This document shows, piece by piece, positions 47,147 through 54,714 of a DNA stretch of 64,000 bases (position 1 is its first letter; each line of letters begins with the position of its first letter). A model generated the notes under the pieces. The model saw only the letters and a list, made by a program, of their open reading frames with translations, did not search any database and was not told the DNA's origin. Position numbers and translations under genes: made by a program. Source of the DNA: Verrucomicrobiales bacterium (GTDB taxonomy: Bacteria > Verrucomicrobiota > Verrucomicrobiia > Verrucomicrobiales > DEV007); assembly GCA_029212615.1 (NCBI GenBank), contig JARGPJ010000006.1, positions 248,375 to 312,374 on the forward strand. Reading direction: 5' to 3'.

Positions 47147-48838
47147 GTGCTAGAACTCAACAACATCCATTTTACCATTCAGAAGGGTAAGGAAGACATC
47201 CACCTGCTGGAGAAAATCGACCTTCGCGTGCCCACCGGCCATTTCATGGCCATCGTCGGGCCCTCCGGTTGCGGCAAGTCCACTCTCCTGAAACTCATCG
47301 CCGGGATCAACCAGGAGAGCGATGGCAGCATCCACTGGAACGGCCGAAACCTTTCTGATGAAGGCGACCTTGAATGCTCCGAAATCGGCTATGTCCCCCA
47401 GTTCAGCATTGCCTACGAAGAACTCACCGTAGAGGAAAACATCGAATCAACCGTCCGCCTCCGCGCCAAAACTGAAAACCGCAAAGCGTTCGAAGAACTC
47501 GTCGATGGCATCCTCAACTCCACCGGTCTTGATGCCTTGCGGGATCGCCCTGTGAAAGTCCTTTCCGGCGGTCAAAAGCGACGCCTCTCTCTCGCGCTGG
47601 AGCTCGCAACAGATCCCGTCCTCCTTCTCTGCGATGAAGTCACGAGCGGACTCGACCCCAAAAGTGAGCAGGAAATCGTCTCCCTCATGCACGACCTGAG
47701 CCGGAACGAGCACCGCATCGTCGTCAACGTGACCCACAGCCTTGCCAATCTCGAGCTCTACGACTCCGTCCTCGTTCTCGATGCAGGGCGCGTCGTTTAC
47801 CACGGCCCTCCCCGCGCCCTCGAACACTACTTCAGCGTCGATCAGGCCGAAGATGTTTACCCCCAACTCGCTAAACGCGACAAAAACGCCTGGGCTGAAA
47901 GCTGGTCCAAACATCGTGAAGCCTACTACGAAAACCTCCCCGCCAGCAATTCAGGTGATCCCGACATTTCAGTCTCTGCCGTGACACCGGGAGCTGTGAC
48001 CCAATTTTTTGCCCTCTTTGCCCGCCGCTGGAAGATCTTCTTCCGCGACTGGGGCGGGCTCATACTCCAAGCATCTATTCTGCTCGGATTCCCTTTTCTT
48101 GTTGTCGTCTTTGAACTTGAAGGGGTCGAACAGACGAAGCGATTGGCTGACTCCATCCCGGTCACCAAAGCCGCCTTCGAACAGGAACAGGAGGCGATGA
48201 CATTCAACCTGAATCTCGGCGGCGTTGTTTCCGGACTGGTCATGTTTCAGGTTATTCTCCTGACCCTGATGGGCTCGAACAACTCCTCGAGGGAGATCGC
48301 GGGTGAGCGGCAGATTTTTGAGAAAGAAAAACTCGGCGGCGTTCGTCCGCTGGTTTACCTCGGAAGCAAACTCGCCTTCCTTTCGGTCCTCGTCATCATC
48401 CAGTCCGTCTGGATGGCGATCTTCGTGCAGAGTATCTGCAAGCTCCCCCTCGAATCTTTCCTGCCACACATCGTCATGCTACTGCTAGTCAACGGAGCCA
48501 TGACCGCGATCTGTCTCGGCATTTCCTCGATGGCAAAGACCGCCGATCAGGCATCCTTGTTAAGTATTTACCTCGTGGGTTTTCAGCTTCCACTCTCCGG
48601 GGCCGTCCTCGCGCTCCCTGAATGGGCAGGATGGCTCACCCGTCCCTTTATCTCCGCCTACTGGAGTTGGGCTGGAAGCATGGACGGCATGGAGAACAAT
48701 TATCTTCGCTACATCAAAGAAGTGACCGATACCTGGCTTGGCCCCATGTGGCTTTGCATGCTCGTTCTTCTCGCCCATGTCGCCGTCGGTCTCTTTATCG
48801 CCTACATCGGAGTGAAACGTCCACGCTGGGAAAACTGA
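47147..48838 (+). CDS. ABCG-like half ABC transporter (ATPase fused to ABC2 permease)
   Basis: 563 residues, starting at GTG 47147 (LELNNIHFT). The N-terminal ATPase has Walker A GPSGCGKST (about 38-46), Q-loop YVPQFS, signature LSGGQKRRLSLALEL and Walker B LLLCDEVTSGLDP. The C-terminal ABC2-type membrane part (about 290-560) has six hydrophobic segments. The ATPase-then-membrane order is that of eukaryotic ABCG and some bacterial exporters, so it should work as a homo- or heterodimer exporting lipids or hydrophobic compounds. trmH starts 11 bases after its stop. Confidence 0.9.
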   Translation: MLELNNIHFTIQKGKEDIHLLEKIDLRVPTGHFMAIVGPSGCGKSTLLKLIAGINQESDGSIHWNGRNLSDEGDLECSEIGYVPQFSIAYEELTVEENIESTVRLRAKTENRKAFEELVDGILNSTGLDALRDRPVKVLSGGQKRRLSLALELATDPVLLLCDEVTSGLDPKSEQEIVSLMHDLSRNEHRIVVNVTHSLANLELYDSVLVLDAGRVVYHGPPRALEHYFSVDQAEDVYPQLAKRDKNAWAESWSKHREAYYENLPASNSGDPDISVSAVTPGAVTQFFALFARRWKIFFRDWGGLILQASILLGFPFLVVVFELEGVEQTKRLADSIPVTKAAFEQEQEAMTFNLNLGGVVSGLVMFQVILLTLMGSNNSSREIAGERQIFEKEKLGGVRPLVYLGSKLAFLSVLVIIQSVWMAIFVQSICKLPLESFLPHIVMLLLVNGAMTAICLGISSMAKTADQASLLSIYLVGFQLPLSGAVLALPEWAGWLTRPFISAYWSWAGSMDGMENNYLRYIKEVTDTWLGPMWLCMLVLLAHVAVGLFIAYIGVKRPRWEN

Positions 48839-48849
48839 TCTTTTCAATC

Positions 48850-49515
48850 ATGACAGCAAACGAGGAAATCACCGAGTACCTGGCGGACTTTATCACCGGG
48901 AACAAGCAGGAGAAAATAGCACGAGTACTGGGAGAACGAACCCGCCACCTCACCATCATGCTTGAGGATATTTACCAACCTCACAACGCTTCCGCCTGTC
49001 TCCGCAGCTGTGAATGCCTTGGCTTGCAGGATGTCCATATCGTCGAGACGAGAAACGAATACCGACCGAACAACGAGGTCAGCATGGGAAGCTCGAAATG
49101 GCTCACGATGCACCGTTACCGGACGACCGCGTCAGCGATAGAGACGGTTAAGAATCGGGGCTATCGGGTTGTCGCCACCACCCCGAACGAAAACGGCTAC
49201 GACCTCACGACGCTTCCTCTCGACAAACCGGTCGCCCTGCTCTTCGGCACCGAAGAGGAAGGCCTCACCGATGAAGCGCTGGCCGCAGCCGACGGCACGA
49301 TGCGCCTGCCTATGTACGGGTTTACCCAGAGCTACAACATTTCCGTAACCGTCGCCGTGTCACTCTCCCAACTGATCGAACGCCTTCGGCAGTCGAATCT
49401 GGACTGGCGCCTAACAGACGCAGAAAAGGCTGAACTCACTCTCGAGTTTTACCGCAAAATCATTAAACGCCACGACCTCATCGAAGCAAATTTCTGGGAT
49501 AGCCGGGAAGGCTGA
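48850..49515 (+). CDS. trmH: tRNA (guanosine-2'-O-)-methyltransferase TrmH
   Basis: 221 residues of the SPOUT class. Motif 1 is IMLEDIYQPHNASACLRSCECLGLQDVHIV, with the catalytic-type Asn and Arg. Motif 2 is VALLFGTEEEGLTDEAL and motif 3 is LPMYGFTQSYNISVTVAVSLSQL, which forms the knotted SAM site. The N-terminal helices before it and the C-terminal helix suit TrmH (Gm18 of tRNA) rather than RlmB. The ATG at 48850 starts the family region; the open frame is longer upstream inside the ABC gene. Confidence 0.92.
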   Translation: MTANEEITEYLADFITGNKQEKIARVLGERTRHLTIMLEDIYQPHNASACLRSCECLGLQDVHIVETRNEYRPNNEVSMGSSKWLTMHRYRTTASAIETVKNRGYRVVATTPNENGYDLTTLPLDKPVALLFGTEEEGLTDEALAAADGTMRLPMYGFTQSYNISVTVAVSLSQLIERLRQSNLDWRLTDAEKAELTLEFYRKIIKRHDLIEANFWDSREG

Positions 49516-49529
49516 ATTCATATCACACG

Positions 49530-52502
49530 ATGCCTGAAGAGCCGCTCCCCCAACAGTCCGAATTCTTTTTTGAAGAAGCCTCCCCTTCGACAACCTCTCC
49601 GGGAGTATCGAGGCGATTCATGGGATGGGAGAAGCCGATTCTCACCGCCATCTCCGAATACATCCTCCCCGCCTCAACCGGGGAGCGCATTCTCGACCTG
49701 TCCTCCCTCCTCGTTGTTGTCCCGACTCGACATGCCGGACGGCGGCTGAGAGAGACCCTCGCCCTCGAGGCGTCCAAACGGGACGCCGCTGTCTTCCCTC
49801 CCCTCGTCGTGACGCCGGACTATTTCTCGTCTCCCGACCGAATCCCAGAAGGCGATCCGGTCGCGGATCGCGAAACGACCCGCCTCATCTGGGCAGCCCT
49901 TCTCCTCGATCTTGATCTGCGACAATTTCGCTATGTCTTCCCGGTCGACCCCATCGAACGGGATCTGACCTGGGCAATGAAGACAGCGGATGAGCTGCTC
50001 GAAGTGCGCAACCTCCTCACCGAATCAGGCCTCACCTTCGATTCAGCATCCGGACCGCTTCACGATCATGACATGGAACCGCTTCGCTGGAAGGAACTGG
50101 CGGACCTCGAATCGCTCGCGATTCGTCGCACGAAGGATCTGGACCTGCGCGATGAAACCCTCTCCCGGCTCGATGCCGTTCAGTCCGGAAAACTCCCTCC
50201 TGAAGTTGAAAAAATTCTCGTCGCGGGATGCCCCGATCTGAATCCGCTCACCATCATCGCGCTGGACCGCTTAGCCGGGCAACAAGCGGTCGAAATCGCA
50301 ATCCATGCGCCGGAAAGCGAAGCTCACCGCTTCGACGAGTGGGGACGCCTCATCTCAAAGCACTGGCTGGAAGCGGAAATCAACATCCCCGATGCCACCC
50401 GCTCGATTCACGATGCCGCCACCCCGACTCAACAGGCGGAACTCGCCTGTAATCTCCTAACACATACCAAAGAACCTGCCGCCTACGCCGCCGTCGGCGT
50501 CCCGGATCCTGAAGTGATCGCCCCACTCGAGCAGTCCTCTGAAAAACGAGGCTGGTCCACCTACGACCCCGCAGGACAACCTGTCTCACGACACGGCATT
50601 TACTATCTCCTCGACCAAACCGCGGCACTTCTTTCGACCCGTTCTTTTGAGGCCGTGACGAGACTCCTTCACTGCCCCGACTTCACCAGAACGCTCGTCT
50701 CCCAACTCTCGCCGAAGGGAGAGGACCAGGCGCACCCGGAACCTCCGTCCGGAGCCACCGCCTTCCTCGCCCTCATCGATGAACTCCGCGAGCGGTGCCT
50801 CCCCGATCAGCTCGAAGATGCCCTCTCCGCCGCGAAACGAAATTTCTCCCGACACCCCGAACTTGAAGAGGGACTCCAGTGGATCGATGACTGGATGCAG
50901 CGATTCCGGAGAGAATCCTTCGGCACCGTTCTCATCGACTACCTTTCTGCGATTTTTGCAGACCGGAGCTTCACTCCGCAGGAAACCGCTCACGGGGCCT
51001 TTTCCGAAGTGGCGACCGCGATCCTCGAAGCCGAGGCCGCCTTCGAGGCGACGCGCAAAGCCTTCAGCAAAAAGCTTCAACCCTCCGGCCGTTTTCACCT
51101 CCTCCTCGAACTGATTCGTCAACGCCACCTCTACGACGAGCGGGAGCCGGAAAACATCGATCTCGAAGGCTGGCTCGAGCTGCTCTGGGAAGATGCACCG
51201 CACCTCATCGTCACAGGGATGAATGACCACGTCGTCCCCGAAGCGATCATCGGACACGCCTTTCTCCCCGACTCCGCCCGCAGGGCCCTGGGCAGCCCTG
51301 ACAATGACACACGATTTGCCCGCGACGCCTACCTCCTCACCGCCCTCATCGAGACACGGCGTGAGAACGGACGCCTTGACCTCATCTTCGGGCGACAAAG
51401 CGAAAGCGGAGATCCACTGCGACCTTCGCGCCTCCTTTTCCAATGCTCCGACAAAGAACTGCCCGATCGAACCCTCCAGTTTTTCGGCGGCGAATCCCCG
51501 GCGAGCCAACCCCTTCCGTGGGCGCTCCCATGGCAACTGAAACCCGCTCAGCTCCCCGACGACGCCAAAGTTTTCCAGCGGCTCAGTGTGACTCAGTTCC
51601 GCAGCTACCTCACCTGCCCCTTCCGCTTCTACCTCCAGCACGGACTGCGCATGGAGGAGGTCGATCCGGAGAAATCGGAGATGGACGCGCGGGACTTCGG
51701 CAATCTCATCCACGATGCCCTGGAACGGTTTGCGCTCGATCCCGGGGCAAGTGTCTCCACTGAAGCAAACACGATCCGTGCCTCCTTCGAAAAAGAGATC
51801 GACGCCCTCCTCGCGCAGCGCTACGGCCCGCAACTCTCCACCCCCCTTCTCATTCAGCGTGAAGCCGCCCGCCGCCGCCTTGCCTGGTGGGCGGAAATGG
51901 AAGCCGAAGAGCGCGCCGCCGGATGGCGCATCCTCGAACCCGAGACCAACATCTCAACCGAAGACCATCCGTTCGAGCTGGCGGGGCTTCCGATTTCAGG
52001 GCGGATCGATCGCATCGAGGAGCATGAGGACGGACGCCTCCGTGTTTTCGATTTCAAAACGCATGCCGTCTACGAGGCAGGAAAGCATCGGAACAAGCGG
52101 GTCGATGAATATCACATCGCACCGATCAAGCGAACTGAGGAGGCAGCGAATTTTCCCGAGTGGTCTCTGGTAGAGAACCTGGAGGGAAAACCCGCTCGCT
52201 GGGTGGATTTGCAACTTCCGATCTACCTCCTCGCTCTCGCGAAGCGCTTCCCCGGTCGTGAAATCACCGCCGGGCATATCGCCCTGGGACCGACCGGGGC
52301 CGAGATCGTCCTCGATCTGTGGGAGGGACTGGATGCCGCGTTGCTCGAGTCGGCGAAGAAGTGCGCCGAGGGCGTCATCGATGCCGTTCGGGAGCGGACC
52401 TTCTGGCCGCCTGCGGAGAGGTTACCGTGGAGCGATCCGTTTGAGGAGTTACTGTTTGGCGAGGCAACGGAGAGCGTGGATGCGACGGGCTTGGGTGGGT
52501 GA
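49530..52502 (+). CDS. addB: AddB-like helicase-nuclease subunit (PD-(D/E)XK)
   Basis: 990 residues. The N-terminal half resembles an inactivated SF1 helicase without a Walker A (LLVVVPTRHAGRRLRETLALEASKRDA...). The C-terminal RecB-type nuclease has YLTCPFRFYLQHGL, DFGNLIHDALERF, GRIDRIEEHEDGRLRVFDFKT, then LQLPIYLLAL. It should act with AddA to resect double-strand breaks. The three clustered C-terminal cysteines that hold the Fe-S cluster in Bacillus AddB are not visible. addA is about 5 kb further on the same strand, with three minus-strand genes between. Confidence 0.85.
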   Translation: MPEEPLPQQSEFFFEEASPSTTSPGVSRRFMGWEKPILTAISEYILPASTGERILDLSSLLVVVPTRHAGRRLRETLALEASKRDAAVFPPLVVTPDYFSSPDRIPEGDPVADRETTRLIWAALLLDLDLRQFRYVFPVDPIERDLTWAMKTADELLEVRNLLTESGLTFDSASGPLHDHDMEPLRWKELADLESLAIRRTKDLDLRDETLSRLDAVQSGKLPPEVEKILVAGCPDLNPLTIIALDRLAGQQAVEIAIHAPESEAHRFDEWGRLISKHWLEAEINIPDATRSIHDAATPTQQAELACNLLTHTKEPAAYAAVGVPDPEVIAPLEQSSEKRGWSTYDPAGQPVSRHGIYYLLDQTAALLSTRSFEAVTRLLHCPDFTRTLVSQLSPKGEDQAHPEPPSGATAFLALIDELRERCLPDQLEDALSAAKRNFSRHPELEEGLQWIDDWMQRFRRESFGTVLIDYLSAIFADRSFTPQETAHGAFSEVATAILEAEAAFEATRKAFSKKLQPSGRFHLLLELIRQRHLYDEREPENIDLEGWLELLWEDAPHLIVTGMNDHVVPEAIIGHAFLPDSARRALGSPDNDTRFARDAYLLTALIETRRENGRLDLIFGRQSESGDPLRPSRLLFQCSDKELPDRTLQFFGGESPASQPLPWALPWQLKPAQLPDDAKVFQRLSVTQFRSYLTCPFRFYLQHGLRMEEVDPEKSEMDARDFGNLIHDALERFALDPGASVSTEANTIRASFEKEIDALLAQRYGPQLSTPLLIQREAARRRLAWWAEMEAEERAAGWRILEPETNISTEDHPFELAGLPISGRIDRIEEHEDGRLRVFDFKTHAVYEAGKHRNKRVDEYHIAPIKRTEEAANFPEWSLVENLEGKPARWVDLQLPIYLLALAKRFPGREITAGHIALGPTGAEIVLDLWEGLDAALLESAKKCAEGVIDAVRERTFWPPAERLPWSDPFEELLFGEATESVDATGLGG

Positions 52503-52897
52503 CTGCCCGCGACGGTTGTGAAAGGTGCGACTACTCAGCCTCAAACTCGAATTGACGCGTTGAAGAGAACGCCATCACGGGTGGATCTAAGGTCAACCAC
52601 CTGGAAAGTGCATCGGGCAGGATTTCATCACACTCTTTGCGATAAGTAGCGGACGAGGCAGAATCCACGGTTTCGAAGCTCAATGGGGTCACTTATAAAA
52701 AAGCCACCACCTCACGGACCTTGGACGCCGTGTCGGGATTCTGCTCCAGAAACTGGTGAAAGTGCCTCAGTCCCGGCCACGCGCAACGATGAACGCGTCG
52801 GCCGTGAGATTGCCGCCGCCCCTTCCCTCCCGAAGCGTCGTCTTCAGCGGGTTCCAATGGTCCTGCACGGGCCGGCCGCCCTCTACAGGTCACCTCC
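52503..52897. other. Region between addB and Nudix gene
   Basis: 395 bases without an intact recognisable gene. It contains a minus-strand stretch that looks like a decayed or very small coding sequence (see the pseudogene entry). No hairpin terminator or tRNA is seen. Confidence 0.5.
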
Positions 52898-52908
52898 TCA
52901 GTTCGCAC
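52531..52908 (-). pseudogene. Possible gene remnant
   Basis: On the minus strand one frame reads protein-like sequence (RCAWPGLRHFHQFLEQNPDTASKVREVVAFL), then meets TAA at 52693-52695. It continues at once in the same frame from GTG 52692 for 53 more residues (LSFETVDSASSATYRKECDEILPDALSRWL...) to TAG at 52531. The first part overlaps the end of the Nudix gene. A single in-frame stop between two plausible coding stretches suggests a decayed gene, or a separate 53-residue protein in the second half. No family is recognised. Confidence 0.35.
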
Positions 52909-53563
52909 TTGTCCCGCCCAGCTTTCTTTTCACGAGACGCCAGACCTGGAGCAAACCATGACCGGCTTCCCGCCAGATTGCGGAGGTGGGGACACGATCA
53001 ACCGACGCCTCTTTCGTGACCTCATCCGGCTGCTCGTCGGAAGTAGCCTTTTCGTCTCCAAGGTCTTCGAGGAAACCGAGGGAGTCGAGAGAAGACGGTC
53101 CGAGATCCCAGGTCTCGATGAGTTCGTAGGGACGTCGGCGGACCAACCGATACATCGGCGACCCTGAAAAATTGAGACAATCTTCGATCCGTTGACGATT
53201 CAGTCCGCATTTGATGGATGCCGTAATCGACTCGAGTGGGAACCAGTTCACCTTCGAGATCTCGCCCGGTTCGGGGCGCAATTCTCCTCCCTCTTCCCGC
53301 CCGATAAAGACGAAATAAAGCCCATCCTGACGGGAACACTTGTAGAGAGCCGTCATCGCCTCAAGTCGTACGCGGATCCCGGTTTCCTCAAGCACCTCTC
53401 GGACAGCCCCGGCAGGCAGGGACTCGCGACGGTCGATTTTGCCTCCGGGAAGTTCCCAGCTTTTCCGCCGCTTACTGGGCTTGATGAGGAGCCCGCTCTT
53501 ACCGTCTTTCGACACCACCAGGACGGTTGCGTTGAGCAGGGCGACAGCGGGCTTGGTTTTCAT
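52898..53563 (-). CDS. Nudix hydrolase
   Basis: 221 residues. The Nudix box GGKIDRRESLPAGAVREVLEETGI matches G-x5-E-x7-R-E-U-x-E-E-x-G-U exactly, so it binds Mg and hydrolyses nucleoside-diphosphate-linked substrates. The preceding SWELPG and following TALYKCSRQDGLYFVFIGRE are typical. The C-terminal 85 residues (after the Nudix domain) contain an acidic stretch and a basic tail without known homology. Substrate is unknown. Same strand as the AlkD-like gene 141 bases upstream. Confidence 0.92.
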   Translation of the reverse strand: MKTKPAVALLNATVLVVSKDGKSGLLIKPSKRRKSWELPGGKIDRRESLPAGAVREVLEETGIRVRLEAMTALYKCSRQDGLYFVFIGREEGGELRPEPGEISKVNWFPLESITASIKCGLNRQRIEDCLNFSGSPMYRLVRRRPYELIETWDLGPSSLDSLGFLEDLGDEKATSDEQPDEVTKEASVDRVPTSAIWREAGHGLLQVWRLVKRKLGGTSAN

Positions 53564-53704
53564 CAGTGGCGTAACAACATCGTGCCGGGGATACGGTCAC
53601 GATCAAACCTTTCCCTGTGAAAATCCAGTTCCTGATCCGGTTATTCCCGCGAAACACCTGAAATGGACGAAGACAGAGAAGAATACACAAAACCAATCAC
53701 GCCC

Positions 53705-54457
53705 TCAGCGCTTCCACCTCAACCACCGCTTCCGCTCCTCCGGTGCCATTTTTTCAATCGAGTAGCGCAACATGACGCGGGGCATCACGGCGGCATGCTC
53801 CTGCAGAAAAACACGCAGTATTTCCAGGTCGCGTTTCCCGGCCTCGCGCAACATCCAGCCGACCGCTTTCTGAATGAGGTCGTGGGGATGCGCTATAAAG
53901 GTCTCGGCGAGCCAGAGGATCTCCGAAAACTGCGAACGTCTGATCAGGGGAAAACACGCGACCACCGCTACTCTCTGCCGTGACCACTCGTCTGATTCCG
54001 CGAGCGGCTCGAGAACGGCGAGGCGTTCTGCCGGTGAACGATCGACGAGCCATTCCCCGAGAATTTTGTGGGCTGAGACATCGACGAGGTCCCAGTAATT
54101 CACCGCCTCGAGATGAGCGAGATAGAAATCCTTCAACCGTGTCTTTTCATCGTCCCCCTTTGACCTGGTAAAACGATTCACCAGGATAATCAGAGCGGTC
54201 AATCGAAACTCGTGGGTGCTTTCGGCGAGAAGTTTCTCCAGTTCTTCCAGCGGAAGATCCCGAAACTCCTTCGCGACCGCGCGTTGCTGCGGCACGGTCA
54301 CCCCGATAAACAGATCGCCTTCGCTCCGGTTGTCCGGATCACTCTTGAAGAAACGCGGAAAAAACGCCGCTTTCTCCCGGTTCGAGAACTTACGCAACGC
54401 GTTCTGCACCTCGACCGCAGTGGGTTCCCGGCTCCCACCGTTTGTCTCTTCATTCAT
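53705..54457 (-). CDS. DNA alkylation repair protein (AlkD-like)
   Basis: 250 residues made of HEAT-like helical repeats, as in AlkD glycosylases that remove 3- and 7-alkyl purines without flipping the base. The recognisable segments are FFKSDPDNRSEGDLFIGVTVPQQRAVAKEF near residue 40-70, NYWDLVDVSAHKILG (the conserved N-x-W-D-x-V-D), and HPHDLIQKAVGWMLREAGKRD. No signal peptide. Fits the DNA-repair theme of the flanking addB/addA genes, though on the opposite strand. Confidence 0.93.
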   Translation of the reverse strand: MNEETNGGSREPTAVEVQNALRKFSNREKAAFFPRFFKSDPDNRSEGDLFIGVTVPQQRAVAKEFRDLPLEELEKLLAESTHEFRLTALIILVNRFTRSKGDDEKTRLKDFYLAHLEAVNYWDLVDVSAHKILGEWLVDRSPAERLAVLEPLAESDEWSRQRVAVVACFPLIRRSQFSEILWLAETFIAHPHDLIQKAVGWMLREAGKRDLEILRVFLQEHAAVMPRVMLRYSIEKMAPEERKRWLRWKR

Positions 54458-54714
54458 ATCAACGGATTCTCTTCATGATGGCGACCTCAAAGAATCCTGC
54501 AAGAACGTAAGGGGAACGAGCGGCACCATCATACGCATTACCAGGTTCAGATTTGAATGATCGCGCCGGATTCACGGTCGTTCGAAAGGCTTTGGAAGGA
54601 AAGCTCCCTGCCGAAGCATTCCCTTGCCTCAAGGACCTGCTGGGACACCCATTCGATCACCACTCATTTTCGCCCTGCTGTCCTGCCAACTGATCGCCCG
54701 GAGCTCATCGGCAA

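Noticed and set aside
50586-51833. A 415-codon open frame on the minus strand
   Set aside because: It lies entirely inside addB on the other strand. The addB frame carries the nuclease motifs; the opposite frame is open because of high third-position GC and shows no domain.
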